Counted from the first letter of the stretch, positions 1 to 8,798 are shown. The stretch is DNA of 42,284 bases from Candidatus Stahliibacteriota bacterium CG08_land_8_20_14_0_20_40_26 (GCA_002774315.1 PEYP01000026.1:1-42284); one strand, 5' to 3'. Notes: generated from the sequence alone by a model not told the origin. Numbers and translations: made by a program.

Positions 1-892
1 CGGAAAGCATTCTCTCCAGAGCCACCCTCGCCCTTTCCATAATATCCTCTTGAATTGTTACTTCATATACCTCGTCTTCGATGGAGTGGAGAACATCTTC
101 TACCCTTGTCTTCTTCATATCCCTGCACATTCTTGGAGGACCAAGGGAATAAAACCTCTTTTCGGGATTTTCCCTTTTGAGTCTTGCTATTAACCCCTCT
201 TCGGTTCCAACGACTATAACCCTCTTATCGGTCTTTTTCGCAAAATATACCATTCCATTTGTAGAGAGCACCTCATCTGCCAGATCAATCACCTCTTTCC
301 TGCATTCTGGATGGACTATCACAGCTGCATCTGGATACTTCTCCTTCGCCCTGATTACATCCTCCTTCTTGAACCTTTCATGCACATAACAGAAACCATT
401 GTAGGGTATTACCTCTTTATCAGTAAATCTTGACACCCAGTTTGCAAGATTCCTGTCAGGAACAAATATTATTCTCTTTGCATCAATGCTATTTACAACC
501 TTTGCTGCGTTTGCAGATGTGCAGCATATATAACTTTCTGCCTTTATTTCAGCAGTTGTGTTTACATAGGAGACAACCTTTGCATCGGGGTACTTCCTCT
601 TCATATACGCCAGTTCGGAGGGCGTTATCATCTCTGCCATTGGACATCCGGCAGACTTCCTTGTGAGAAGGACTTTCTTTTTTGGAGAGAGTATCTTTGC
701 TGTCTCTGCCATAAACCTCACACCTGCAAACACGATAATTCTGGCGTCTGTCTTCTGTGCCCTTCTTGAAAGGTCTAATGAATCACCTAGAAAATCGGCA
801 ACCTCCTGCACTTCTGGAATTTGATAGTTGTGCACAAGTATAACTGCATCCTTCTCTCTTTTTAGCTTCTCTATCTTCTCTTTTATGTTCAT
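1..892 (-). CDS. nadA: Quinolinate synthase NadA (3' end outside window)
   Basis: Quinolinate synthase condenses iminoaspartate with dihydroxyacetone phosphate in de novo NAD synthesis, using a [4Fe-4S] cluster. I translated this frame by hand from an ATG at 892 (minus strand), preceded by GGAGATGAG. About 297 codons are open to the window edge and the last few residues are missing. The three cluster cysteines are visible: Cys83 in KSAGCPMAEM, Cys168 in NGFCYVHER and Cys256 in GPPRMCRDM. The order and spacing match the NadA family closely. The N-terminal stretch VILVHNYQIPEVQEVADFLGDS is typical. It is followed in the same direction by pdxA's opposite end, so nadA is downstream of pdxA and may be co-transcribed, although a 174 bp repeat-rich spacer separates them. 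The identification is secure. Confidence 0.96.
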   Translation of the reverse strand, partial: MNIKEKIEKLKREKDAVILVHNYQIPEVQEVADFLGDSLDLSRRAQKTDARIIVFAGVRFMAETAKILSPKKKVLLTRKSAGCPMAEMITPSELAYMKRKYPDAKVVSYVNTTAEIKAESYICCTSANAAKVVNSIDAKRIIFVPDRNLANWVSRFTDKEVIPYNGFCYVHERFKKEDVIRAKEKYPDAAVIVHPECRKEVIDLADEVLSTNGMVYFAKKTDKRVIVVGTEEGLIARLKRENPEKRFYSLGPPRMCRDMKKTRVEDVLHSIEDEVYEVTIQEDIMERARVALERMLS

Positions 893-1066
893 CTCATCTC
901 CAGGCTTACCAAGATTTCAGATTGTAGATTGCAGATTTTAGATTACGAACCACTGATTACTATTTACCGATTACGGTTCGGCTGAGTTCACCGAAGACTG
1001 ATTACCGGTAACCGATAACCAATACTTTGTGGTCGTCTTTCAATTCACCACCGAGACACAAAGACT
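893..1066. repeat. Repeat-rich spacer of short palindromic words
   Basis: This spacer between nadA and pdxA is built of near-repeated short words such as GATTGTAGATTGCAGATT and CACTGATTAC/ACCGATTAC. From about 1047 it contains a divided inverted repeat, CACCACCGAGACACAAAGAC against the later CGTGCCTTAGTGGTGG, that runs into the 3' end of pdxA. I see no promoter or open frame that looks real. Confidence 0.6.
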
Positions 1067-2068
1067 TTATATTTCTTTTTCTTTATGTTCTTCGTGTCCT
1101 TCGTGCCTTAGTGGTGGAACCGTGCCTTTGCGGTGCGATCCCAACAGTATCGCCAATCTTATTGCTTCTTCCATACTACCGGGGTCTGCAATACCCTTAC
1201 CTGCAATATCATAGGCAGTACCATGTGATGGAGAGGTGCGCAGGAAAGGAAGCCCAAGCGTTATATTCACCGCTCTCTCAAATTCAAGCAATTTCAGGGG
1301 AATGAGCCCCTGGTCATGGTACATTGCAATAAAGGCATCAAAGCCACACCTGGCTTGCTTGACAGCAGTCAGGTAGGCTGTATCTGGTACAAGGGGGCCC
1401 TCTACATCTATCCCATCCTTTTTTGCCAATCTAATCGCAGGCAGTATAATTTTCCCCTCTTCATCTCCTATATTTCCACCCTCCCCAGCGTGTGGATTTA
1501 GCGCCAAAACACCAATAACTGCTCTTTCCCTTACTTGCAATACCTTCCAGTATCTTAAGAGAAACTCGTACGTCAATGTTATCGTATCGTATACCCTCTG
1601 GATTGATAACTTCTTACTCACCATAGACAGGGGGATGTGACGAGTTACAAGGGCTATATTTATCTTCTTGCTGTAAAAGAACATAGCATATCTTTGAACC
1701 TTAAATGCATCTGCAAGCATTTCTGTATGTCCTATAAAATTATAGCCAGCCATAGAGATCGCCTCTTTACTTACAGGGGCAGTCACAAGTGCGGTGATTC
1801 TATTCTCTTTAAGCAGTTTAATCGCTTTAATGATTGTTTTGTAGGCAATCTCTCCGCTCTCCTTTGATGGTTTGCCAAAAGGTATCTCCACACTATCACC
1901 AAGATCCACTACCTCTGGTATACGGGAAATACCAAGGCTCCTTCTCTCTTTATTAATAATAGATAATGGCCCGATAAGCAGAATATTATTGTGTTCAATT
2001 GCATCTATTGCCTTCAATGCAACCTCAGGACCAATACCTGATGGATCTCCTGTGGTTATACCAATCAT
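1067..2068 (-). CDS. pdxA: 4-hydroxythreonine-4-phosphate dehydrogenase PdxA
   Basis: PdxA is the NAD-dependent metal enzyme that oxidises 4-hydroxythreonine 4-phosphate in pyridoxal-phosphate synthesis. The 333-residue protein opens with GITTGDPSGIGPEVALKA and carries NFIGHTEMLAD, LALNPHAGEGG and AMYHDQGLIPLK, which include metal and substrate ligands of the family. It ends with the usual GTAYDIAGKGIADPGSM block. The last ~20 residues (from about GSHRKG, then RHEGHEEHKEKEI) are not family sequence: they are encoded by the CACAAAGAC/CTTCGTG repeat words that fill the downstream spacer. The start ATG at 2068 has no obvious Shine-Dalgarno. A partial-length paralogue seems unlikely and the identification is secure. 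Confidence 0.95.
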   Translation of the reverse strand: MIGITTGDPSGIGPEVALKAIDAIEHNNILLIGPLSIINKERRSLGISRIPEVVDLGDSVEIPFGKPSKESGEIAYKTIIKAIKLLKENRITALVTAPVSKEAISMAGYNFIGHTEMLADAFKVQRYAMFFYSKKINIALVTRHIPLSMVSKKLSIQRVYDTITLTYEFLLRYWKVLQVRERAVIGVLALNPHAGEGGNIGDEEGKIILPAIRLAKKDGIDVEGPLVPDTAYLTAVKQARCGFDAFIAMYHDQGLIPLKLLEFERAVNITLGLPFLRTSPSHGTAYDIAGKGIADPGSMEEAIRLAILLGSHRKGTVPPLRHEGHEEHKEKEI

Positions 2069-2345
2069 ATCGAGAAAAGAATTGGACGCAGATACACGCA
2101 GATTGACACAGATAAAGATATAGTAATTAAGTTATTAAGTAATTGAGTTATTGACTATCTGCATCATTGGACAATTGACCGTTTAATAACTTATTAACCT
2201 AATAACTCAATAATTTTAACATATCAGCGTTAATCTGCGTCAGAAAATAATTAACACAGATTTTGCAGATTAAAATATTTTTCTTATCTGTGAAATCCGT
2301 GGCTTATTTTTGAACTTTGATTCCTGACTGCCGTCAGGCAAGTTG
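2069..2345. repeat. Nested inverted-repeat spacer between pdxA and ligA
   Basis: The spacer is a nested palindrome. Outer words GACGCAGAT and CGCAGATT (about 2087-2105) reappear inverted as AATCTGCGTC (2232-2241). Inside, ATTGAGTTATT (near 2142) is answered by AATAACTCAAT (near 2200). A GC hairpin of the window-wide family, CCTGACTGCCGTCAGGCA, sits near 2324-2341 against the end of ligA. No gene is apparent. Confidence 0.65.
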
Positions 2346-4370
2346 TCATTTTGAATTTTGCATTTTGATATTTGACATCATTTCTATGAACTCTTCCTCT
2401 GATATGGTTTTGACTCCAAGTTCCTTCGCCTTTTCATATTTCGAGCCCGGGGATTCTCCAACTACCACAAAATCTGTATTGCTTGATACGGACGACGATA
2501 CCCTGCCTCCGAGATTTTCTATAAGCCTCGTTACATCATCTCTTGCATATTTTGATAGCGTACCTGTTAGGACGAATGTCTTGCCAAAAAGCGGTTTTGG
2601 AGTCTCTTTCTTCTCCTCTTTTCCCATATTTACTCCCGCTTCCTTTAATCTTTTTATTATCATTCTATTCTCGTGGTCAGAGAAGAACTTTATGATTGAC
2701 TCGGCAGCAGCGGGACCTATCTCAGATATCTGAAGAAGTTCCTCATATTTAGCATTTTGTAATCTCTTCATTATTTGAAAGTGCGAAGCAAGGAGTTTTG
2801 CCGTGTGGGAACCAATCTCTCTTATACCCAGTGCAAATAAAACCCTATCAAAACTTCTACCCTTGGATTTTTCAATGGCATTTAAGAGGTTGTTAACGGA
2901 TTTTTCTGCCATTCGCTCAAGCGGTAAGAGGTCTTCTTTCTTCAAAAAGTAGATATCCGCATAGTTTTTTACCAATTCTTTATCCACAAGTACATTTACA
3001 AGTTTTTCGCCAAAACCTTCTATATCCATCGCATTTCTTGCTGCAAAATGGATTATCCTCCCCTTTACCTGTGAAGGACATCCTGCATTTATGCATCTGT
3101 ACGCGATTTCTCCCTCATAACGAACAATCTTTGAACCACAGGAGGGACACCTTTCTGGCATCTCAAATACTTTCTCCTTTCCTGTCCTTGCCTCAGGAAT
3201 GCTCTTGATAACCTCAGGTATAACTTCTCCTCCCTTCTCAATAAATACATTATCACCTATTCTTATATCTTTCCTTGCAATCTCATCTGCATTGTGAAGT
3301 GTTGCTCTTGATATTGTAGAACCCGACAGAAAAACGGGCTCAAGTACAGCAACAGGTGTTATTATCCCTGTTCTTCCAACCTGAGGCACTATATCAACAA
3401 CCCTTGTCGTTGCCTGTTCTGCTGGATATTTATATGCAATTGCCCACCTTGGGCTCTTATCGGTACTGCTAAGTTCACGCTGATGGCTGAATTTATCAAT
3501 CTTTATCACAATGCCATCAACCTCGTATGGAAGATTTTTTCGTTTATTCTCCCATTCAAGACGGTATTTTAATACATCTTCTATTGTTTTGCAGTATCTT
3601 GTGTGGGAACTTGTCTTTAACCCTGCCTTATTGAGTATCTTTAGCATAGAGAAATGGCTATCAATTCCCTCTATTGACTGGGGAACGGTATGAATAATTA
3701 TGTCGAGATTCCTCTTCGCCACCTCTTTTGGATCAAGAAGTTTAAGACTGCCTGCAGATGCATTTCTTGGATTCGCAAACAGCGGTAACCCATTTTTTTC
3801 TCTTTCCTTATTTAGTTCTACAAATGCCTCCTTTGGCATAAACACCTCTCCGCGCACCTCTAAATTCTTCAATCTTCTATCATCAGTAATGAGTCTTAAC
3901 GGAACAGAGCGGATAGTCTTTATATTCTGTGTGATTTCGTCTCCAATCCTTCCATTCCCTCTTGTGGATGCCTTGACCAGAATAAAATCGCTGTAAACTA
4001 AGCTGACGGCAACGCCGTCTATTTTTAATTCAAGTGTATAAGATGATTCTTCTCCCAGTGCTTTCTTCACCCTGTTATGGAACGAGATTATCTCCTCTTC
4101 TGAATATGTATTATCAAGAGACAGCATTGGTGGGGTGTGCTCAACGGGTAGGAAGCCCTCCGCTGGTTTTCCTCCCACCTTTTGGGTGGGTGAGTCGGGT
4201 GTGACAAGTTCGGGGTATTTCTTCTCAAGGTCAATTAATTCCTTCAATAGTATGTCGTACTCATAGTCTGAAATAACAGGTTGATTGAGCACATAATACC
4301 TGTAGTTGTGATAGTTTATTGTCTCTCGCAACTTTTTAATCCTCTCAATAACCTCTCTCGACGCGGACAT
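2346..4370 (-). CDS. ligA: NAD-dependent DNA ligase LigA
   Basis: LigA seals nicks during replication and repair using NAD+. The 674-residue protein has full family length and order: Ia domain, adenylation domain with catalytic Lys116 in ELKIDGVAV, OB fold, a four-cysteine zinc finger starting CPSCGSK (about 405-432), helix-hairpin-helix repeats (REIGSHTAKLLA, ISEIGPAAAESI) and a C-terminal BRCT domain (FVLTGTLSKYARDDV). GGGGG lies 5-10 bases before the ATG at 4370. A consensus promoter lies about 100 bp upstream. The last residues, NIKMQNSK, read into a CAAAATGCAAAATTC spacer word, so the exact end probably drifted. The identification is secure. Confidence 0.97.
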   Translation of the reverse strand: MSASREVIERIKKLRETINYHNYRYYVLNQPVISDYEYDILLKELIDLEKKYPELVTPDSPTQKVGGKPAEGFLPVEHTPPMLSLDNTYSEEEIISFHNRVKKALGEESSYTLELKIDGVAVSLVYSDFILVKASTRGNGRIGDEITQNIKTIRSVPLRLITDDRRLKNLEVRGEVFMPKEAFVELNKEREKNGLPLFANPRNASAGSLKLLDPKEVAKRNLDIIIHTVPQSIEGIDSHFSMLKILNKAGLKTSSHTRYCKTIEDVLKYRLEWENKRKNLPYEVDGIVIKIDKFSHQRELSSTDKSPRWAIAYKYPAEQATTRVVDIVPQVGRTGIITPVAVLEPVFLSGSTISRATLHNADEIARKDIRIGDNVFIEKGGEVIPEVIKSIPEARTGKEKVFEMPERCPSCGSKIVRYEGEIAYRCINAGCPSQVKGRIIHFAARNAMDIEGFGEKLVNVLVDKELVKNYADIYFLKKEDLLPLERMAEKSVNNLLNAIEKSKGRSFDRVLFALGIREIGSHTAKLLASHFQIMKRLQNAKYEELLQISEIGPAAAESIIKFFSDHENRMIIKRLKEAGVNMGKEEKKETPKPLFGKTFVLTGTLSKYARDDVTRLIENLGGRVSSSVSSNTDFVVVGESPGSKYEKAKELGVKTISEEEFIEMMSNIKMQNSK

Positions 4371-4473
4371 AAAACCCCCTAATATGAATTACTGTCAAAG
4401 GATTGCCCTACTCTTTTTCTTCTATATTATTTTTCACAGTATCTGAATTGTGGTTTGTCCTATGGCTTTTTAT

Positions 4474-4502
4474 AGTATATCATAAAAAAGACGCTTTGTC
4501 AA
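4474..4502 (-). promoter_or_regulatory. Sigma-70-type promoter for ligA
   Basis: On the minus strand TTGACA (4502-4497) and TATACT (4479-4474) are separated by exactly 17 bases. The predicted transcript starts about 97 bases before the ligA ATG. Confidence 0.8.
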
Positions 4503-4514
4503 GAAATTTTGCAC

Positions 4515-4543
4515 TTGACATGCTACAGAAGATGTGATATAAT
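4515..4543 (+). promoter_or_regulatory. Perfect consensus promoter facing pcm-ddl
   Basis: TTGACA (4515-4520), a 17-base spacer and TATAAT (4538-4543) lie back to back with the ligA promoter. The transcript would cross about 310 bases of palindromic repeats before pcm. Confidence 0.8.
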
Positions 4544-4580
4544 GTATTATGTGGAATGTGAAATGTGTGATGTTGTAGCT

Positions 4581-4848
4581 GTAGGGGTTTAATGCATTAA
4601 ACCCCTACAAACGAATAGAAGACGCTGTTCTGGATTCAATTTGCGCAACTTAAAAGTTGCGACTACCAGGTTGAAATCTGACTTTTTGCACAGCCTGTCC
4701 CGGTCGCGACAGGGGTTAGGTGGCAGGATCGTGTGTTATGTGGCAGGTGTTAGGTGATAGGTAGGGGCGAACTGCAGTTCGCCCGTACAATTGTCAGTTG
4801 ATAGGTAGTAGGGGCGAACTGCAGTTCGCCCGTACAATTGTCAATTGA
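4581..4848. repeat. Palindrome cluster with a 41 bp near-tandem repeat
   Basis: Within the 491 bp stretch between ligA and pcm there is a perfect 28 bp palindrome at 4581-4608 (half-site GTAGGGGTTTAATG). A GCAACTTAAAAGTTGC palindrome lies near 4643-4660, and CTGTCCCGGTCGCGACAGGG follows near 4698-4717. Two copies of a 41 bp unit (4761-4801 and 4808-4848, one mismatch) each contain the palindrome GGGCGAACTGCAGTTCGCCC. Several of these words recur at 15510-15640. No gene is seen. Confidence 0.85.
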
Positions 4849-4861
4849 CCAGGGGGGAAGT

Positions 4862-5545
4862 ATGGCGAATATACTCGCCCTTATTATTTTCATGCTTGGA
4901 GGGACAAATAATTATGCCCTGAGTAGGGAGAGGATGGTTGAGGAACAGATTGTAAAAAGGGGAATAACCGATGAGAAAGTGATAGACGCAATGGGAAAGG
5001 TCCCGAGAGAGGAGTTTGTGCCTGACAACTATAAACCCTATGCATACATAGATTCTCCCCTCCCGATAGGATATGAACAGACAATATCACAGCCATTTAT
5101 CGTTGCCCTGATGACCTACCTTATTGACCTTGAAGGAGGGAAAAAAGTGCTGGAGATTGGGACTGGAAGTGGTTATGGCGCAGCAGTACTCGCAGAGATA
5201 GCGGAAGAGGTCTATACAATAGAGATACTTAAGCCACTCGCAGAGACTGCAGAGGAAAGACTTACGAGACTTGGATACGATAATATAAAGGTGAGGTGCG
5301 GAGATGGCTTCTTCGGTTGGGAGGACTATGCTCCTTATGACGCCATTGTTGTGACCTGTGCTCCGGGCTATATTCCCCGACCTCTCGTGGACCAATTAAA
5401 GATCGGGGGTAAGATGATTATCCCTGTAGGAGAATCCTTTCAGGAGCTTCTTCTGGTTACGAAAACCGAAGAAGGAATTAAGGAGGAGAGTATTATACCT
5501 GTCAGGTTTGTGCCTATGAAGGGGGAGGCGGAGAAGAGAAAGTAG
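4862..5545 (+). CDS. pcm: Protein-L-isoaspartate O-methyltransferase, possibly exported
   Basis: Pcm methylates isoaspartyl residues in damaged proteins using SAM. Motif I, VLEIGTGSGYGAAVLAE, lies at residues 96-112, preceded by the substrate-loop region IGYEQTISQPFIVALM and followed by acidic GDGFFGWEDYAPYDAIVV. I choose the ATG at 4862, behind GGGGGGAAG. A TTG eight codons earlier lies within the flanking repeat. The N-terminus has an extra hydrophobic stretch, ANILALIIFMLGGTNNYA, before the family's usual SRERMVEEQI. This looks like a signal peptide or anchor, so the enzyme may work on envelope proteins. ddl follows after a 50 bp repeat. The enzyme assignment is secure and the export is inferred. 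Confidence 0.93.
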   Translation: MANILALIIFMLGGTNNYALSRERMVEEQIVKRGITDEKVIDAMGKVPREEFVPDNYKPYAYIDSPLPIGYEQTISQPFIVALMTYLIDLEGGKKVLEIGTGSGYGAAVLAEIAEEVYTIEILKPLAETAEERLTRLGYDNIKVRCGDGFFGWEDYAPYDAIVVTCAPGYIPRPLVDQLKIGGKMIIPVGESFQELLLVTKTEEGIKEESIIPVRFVPMKGEAEKRK

Positions 5546-5585
5546 GCAGTAAGCAGTAAGCAGTAAGTAGTAGGTAGTAGAGAAT
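5542..5585 (+). repeat. AGTAGGC-AGTAAGC simple repeat between pcm and ddl
   Basis: The gap is a run of degenerate 7-8 bp units (GTAGGCAGTAAGCAGT, AAGCAGTAAGTAGTAGG). The 16-mer GTAGGCAGTAAGCAGT recurs exactly at 33921-33936 inside a coding sequence. Confidence 0.8.
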
Positions 5586-5595
5586 AGGAGAGTGT

Positions 5596-6555
5596 ATGAG
5601 AGAGGATATATGTATAGCAGTTGTGTGTGGTGGTAAGTCGAGAGAGTGTGAGGTATCAAGAGTATCTGGAAGATGCGTCGCAGGGGCGCTTGAGAAGAAC
5701 TACAGGAACGTGATTATTGTGGAACTCGACGAATCTATAGGCAAAAGTTTGACAGAAAACAGAGTGGATGTTGTTTTTCCTGTCTTGCATGGTGTTCCCG
5801 GAGAGGATGGAACATTTCAGGGGTTCCTCGATGTGCTCGGTATTCCATACGTTGGCAGTGGTGTGCTCGCGAGTGCTTATGCAATAGACAAAGTTGTGGC
5901 AAAGGCTATATTTACAAAATACGGACTCCCTGTTGCTCCTGATATGGTGATTGAAAAGACAAAGTGCCCATCAGTTAAGGATATTATAGATAAGGTTGGA
6001 TATGATGTTGTGGTCAAACCTGCAGGAGAAGGGTCAGCCATCGGGGTTACATTCTGCAGGAACGAAAGAGAGATTGATAAGGCAGTGAGAAAGGCATTCA
6101 ATTACGGAGATAAGGTTCTCGTGGAGAAGAGGATAGAGGGAAAAGAGATTACAGTTGGTATACTTGAAAGAAACAATATAGAGGCATTACCGGTTGTAGA
6201 GGTCCGCACGCCAGAGGGAAGCTGGTATGATTTTGAGCACCGCTACACACCCGGACTCTCTGAGCATATCATTCCTGCTCTTCTGCAGAAGGATATATAT
6301 AAAAGGGTCCAGAAACTCGCTATAATGGCACATAAGGTGCTCTCCTGTCGCGACCTTTCGAGGGTTGACTTTGTTGTTCCTGATGGGGGAGAGCCTATTA
6401 TTCTGGAGGTAAATACAATCCCTGGCATGACACCTACAAGTCTATACCCCGATGCCGCTCGTGCCTTTGGAATCTCCTTTCAAGAACTCGTCGCATATCT
6501 TGTGGAAAGGGCGATAGGAAGAGCGCAAGGTATAGTAAAAAAAAACAATTCATGA
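5596..6555 (+). CDS. ddl: D-alanine--D-alanine ligase
   Basis: Ddl makes the D-Ala-D-Ala dipeptide for peptidoglycan, an ATP-grasp reaction in the cytoplasm. The 319-residue protein has the N-terminal CGGKSRECEVSRVSG, the ATP-grasp core KPAGEGSAIGVT and the metal-binding end LEVNTIPGMTPTSLYP. AGGAG stands about 9 bases before the ATG. It lies just downstream of pcm and is probably co-transcribed from the promoter at 4515. Its last six bases overlap the end of the convergent flavoprotein gene. Length and motifs are typical and the identification is secure. Confidence 0.95.
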   Translation: MREDICIAVVCGGKSRECEVSRVSGRCVAGALEKNYRNVIIVELDESIGKSLTENRVDVVFPVLHGVPGEDGTFQGFLDVLGIPYVGSGVLASAYAIDKVVAKAIFTKYGLPVAPDMVIEKTKCPSVKDIIDKVGYDVVVKPAGEGSAIGVTFCRNEREIDKAVRKAFNYGDKVLVEKRIEGKEITVGILERNNIEALPVVEVRTPEGSWYDFEHRYTPGLSEHIIPALLQKDIYKRVQKLAIMAHKVLSCRDLSRVDFVVPDGGEPIILEVNTIPGMTPTSLYPDAARAFGISFQELVAYLVERAIGRAQGIVKKNNS

Positions 6556-7650
6556 AAGTGCTGCTTTTTCGTATTCTTTTAACAGAGTTTCAATGAGTTC
6601 TTTAACAGAAATAATTCTGTCTGTTTTGTAAGCATTGGTTCCCGCAAATGCAAATCCATTTTCAAAGTTCCCCTTCTTGGCATTAGTCAGCGCAAGTGCA
6701 ATACAGTAAGGCGAATTTTTAAAATCACAGGCCCTTATACACCTCCAGGGGCATTTAAAGGGCATTTTAATTCCTGCTTCCACATCCTCAAGAAATTTGT
6801 TCCTTATTGCTCTCCCGGGTAATCCAACGGGGCTGTCAATTATGATAAGGTCATCTTCTTTACATTTCAGATATGCTTCCTTGAATTCTATGGAGGCATC
6901 GCACTCGTGGGTCGCAACAAACCTGGTTGCCATCTGCACCCCCTGAGCTCCTAATTGGATGAATTTATAAATATCCGCACCCGTATATATGCCTCCTGCC
7001 GCAATTACCGGAATACCTTTATTAAAATGCCGCTCATAGGGCTCTATCGCAGAAATTACCTCCGGCAGTATCTTCTCTACTGCATAATCGGGATCATCAA
7101 TTTGCTCCTTTTTAAATCCGAGGTGTCCACCGGCCAATGGACCCTCAACAACGACGGCATCGGGTACATAATCGTACTTTCTTGCCCAGTATTGAAATAT
7201 AAGCTTTGCTGCCCTTGCAGAGGAAACTATAGGGACAACCCTGGTAATGACTTCTTTTGCCTCATCCGGCAACAAGTTCTTGGGAACCCTCAATGGAAGT
7301 CCTGCACCAAGAAAAACCAAATCTGCGCCCTCCTCTACTGAAATCTGTACAAGGTCATAATAATCCGAAAGGGCCACCATTATGTTTACACCTATAATAC
7401 CATCTGTCATCTCCTTCGCCTTTCTTATTTCTTTCCGTAGTGCTCTTCTGTTTGCTTCCTCAAAATTCGTGTGAAAATCGGGTTCAAGCATGCCAATTCC
7501 CGCCGTGGCAATAACTCCAACACAACCCTTGTTTGCAACTGCCGAGGCTAAACCCGACAGAGAAATACCAACACCCATTCCACCTTGAATGATAGGTATG
7601 CTGACTTCTAAATCACCTATTCGTAATTTTGGTATTTTCTTGAAACTCAT
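6550..7650 (-). CDS. Nitronate monooxygenase / FabK-like FMN oxidoreductase
   Basis: This is a TIM-barrel FMN enzyme of the 2-nitropropane dioxygenase/enoyl-ACP reductase II family. Visible are IPIIQGGMGVGISLSGLA at the start, the active-site histidine in GPLAGGHLGF, the FMN phosphate loop IAAGGIYTGADI and GAQGVQMATRF. A late cysteine-rich segment (KCPWRCIRACDF then YC) is seen in the YrpB-type subgroup. I start at ATG 7650 (MSFKKIPKLRIG), giving 366 residues. An upstream in-frame ATG at 7695 would add 15 residues encoded by a GC hairpin repeat. The sequence cannot decide between nitronate oxidation and a fatty-acid enoyl reductase role. Confidence 0.85.
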   Translation of the reverse strand: MSFKKIPKLRIGDLEVSIPIIQGGMGVGISLSGLASAVANKGCVGVIATAGIGMLEPDFHTNFEEANRRALRKEIRKAKEMTDGIIGVNIMVALSDYYDLVQISVEEGADLVFLGAGLPLRVPKNLLPDEAKEVITRVVPIVSSARAAKLIFQYWARKYDYVPDAVVVEGPLAGGHLGFKKEQIDDPDYAVEKILPEVISAIEPYERHFNKGIPVIAAGGIYTGADIYKFIQLGAQGVQMATRFVATHECDASIEFKEAYLKCKEDDLIIIDSPVGLPGRAIRNKFLEDVEAGIKMPFKCPWRCIRACDFKNSPYCIALALTNAKKGNFENGFAFAGTNAYKTDRIISVKELIETLLKEYEKAALS

Positions 7651-7730
7651 AACTTGCCTGATGCCTGCCTCTCCATACGGACCCATTGGGACCAATAGGC
7701 AAGGCAGTCAGGATATCCTCCTCACTCTAA

Positions 7731-8351
7731 CTATGGCTTTTGCCTGACTACTTTCTCTTTCTCATCTATTTCAAAATCAAAGAATACGGTTGGCACATAT
7801 TCTTTCAGTACCTTGAGTATCCGAACCGCCATCTCTCTAATCTCCCACTGTGCAGCAGGACTACCCCTTAGTTTCAATATATGGCGCCACTCTCTGAAGT
7901 TTGCCGTAATCACTATCTCGCTACAAACTGCATTTGGTAGGACGAACCTTGCATCCTCTTTTTTGATCCCAAATTCTTTCAGTTTGGAGTAAGTATCCAT
8001 CGCACTATCCATAAACTCCTTAAAAATGTGGTGTGCTTCCTTGTTGTTTTTTATGGTTTTTGGCTCAACATAATTGAAGTTTAATTCACTCACATATCTC
8101 TGGGATTGCTGTGTATAAGAACATAATCTATGCCTTACCAATTGGTGGGTAAGAGCTCTTGATACGCCACTTATCCTGAATGTCGCGCAAGCATGCTCAA
8201 GAACCGAGTGATGCCCCAATCGTATGAGCATTTTAATAAATTTCTTCTCGGAATCTTTTCCCTCTCTTGCAAAAGAGAGATGTGATGTTCTACCTGCCCG
8301 CTCTATCAACTTCTCAGCATCTGGTGTTATGGATAAGAGTTCAATCTCCAT
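7731..8351 (-). CDS. thyX: Flavin-dependent thymidylate synthase ThyX
   Basis: ThyX makes dTMP from dUMP using FAD and methylene-tetrahydrofolate. The signature RHRxxSx(4)SxR appears as RHRLCSYTQQSQR at residues 73-85, after HHSVLEHACATFRISGVSRA. Near the C-terminus SPAAQWEIREMA is also typical. The 206-residue length suits the family. I use the ATG at 8351, behind GGGGGTAAAG. A TTG at 8369 sits next to a TATAAT and would probably not be transcribed from that box. A consensus promoter lies at 8548-8576, so the leader would carry the five 16 bp tandem repeats at 8411-8490. The identification is secure. Confidence 0.95.
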   Translation of the reverse strand: MEIELLSITPDAEKLIERAGRTSHLSFAREGKDSEKKFIKMLIRLGHHSVLEHACATFRISGVSRALTHQLVRHRLCSYTQQSQRYVSELNFNYVEPKTIKNNKEAHHIFKEFMDSAMDTYSKLKEFGIKKEDARFVLPNAVCSEIVITANFREWRHILKLRGSPAAQWEIREMAVRILKVLKEYVPTVFFDFEIDEKEKVVRQKP

Positions 8352-8410
8352 CTTTACCCCCAAGGACAATATTATACCTGATTATATATTAAGAAACTAC
8401 AAAGGTGGAA

Positions 8411-8490
8411 AGTTTGTTAGTTGGTTAGTTTGTTAGTTGGTTAGTTTGTTAGTTGGTTAGTTTGTTAATTGGTTAGTTTGTTAGTTGATT
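8411..8490. repeat. Five tandem 16 bp repeats in the thyX leader
   Basis: Five head-to-tail copies of AGTTTGTTAGTTGGTT start at 8411, 8427, 8443, 8459 and 8475. The first three are identical and the last two have one change each. They lie between the thyX promoter and start codon. Confidence 0.95.
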
Positions 8491-8547
8491 ATATAATCTG
8501 ACTGTGTTTTGCGTGCTCTATGGTTTCTTTTTTTACTGTGTTGAAAT

Positions 8548-8576
8548 ATTATACTCCATTTTCTTAAAATTGTCAA
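8548..8576 (-). promoter_or_regulatory. Perfect consensus promoter for thyX
   Basis: On the minus strand TTGACA (8576-8571), 17 bases and TATAAT (8553-8548) are followed about 190 bases later by thyX. The -35 box overlaps the edge of the dispersed repeat that begins at 8572. Confidence 0.75.
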
Positions 8577-8798
8577 GAAAAAAGTATCTGGCCACAGTGA
8601 CTACCCATGTGGGGACAGGGCTCGTCCCTGTGCGAGATGGCGCAATTTACCACAAAGGACACAAAGTTTAAAAAATAAATAGCTTCTCTTTGTGTGCTTT
8701 GTGGTTTAAATAAAAAGAAATTCGTGCAATTTGTTAACCTGCCCTATTAGATATGGAGTTATCTAACAGGGTAAATGATATTCGTGTTTTATACTTTC
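8572..8798. repeat. Long dispersed repeat, copy 1
   Basis: Bases 8572-8737 match 40361-40535 with one substitution and a 9 bp indel. The unit contains GGGACAGGGCTCGTCCCTGT and a divided inverted repeat, ACCACAAAGGACACAAAG against CTTTGTGTGCTTTGTGGT. A shared tail follows (8777-8798). Between body and tail this copy holds the hairpin CCCTATTAGAT...ATCTAACAGGG (8742-8771), whereas the other copy holds a different hairpin. Confidence 0.92.

Noticed and set aside
177..666. Plus-strand frames opposite nadA
   Set aside because: The minus strand carries a complete NadA reading with all three cluster cysteines, so these are shadows.
4838..4861. TTG start for pcm at 4838
   Set aside because: It lies within a 41 bp repeat unit, and the ATG at 4862 has the ribosome site.
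8411..8490. CRISPR array
   Set aside because: The 16 bp units are contiguous with no spacers and no cas gene is in the window.
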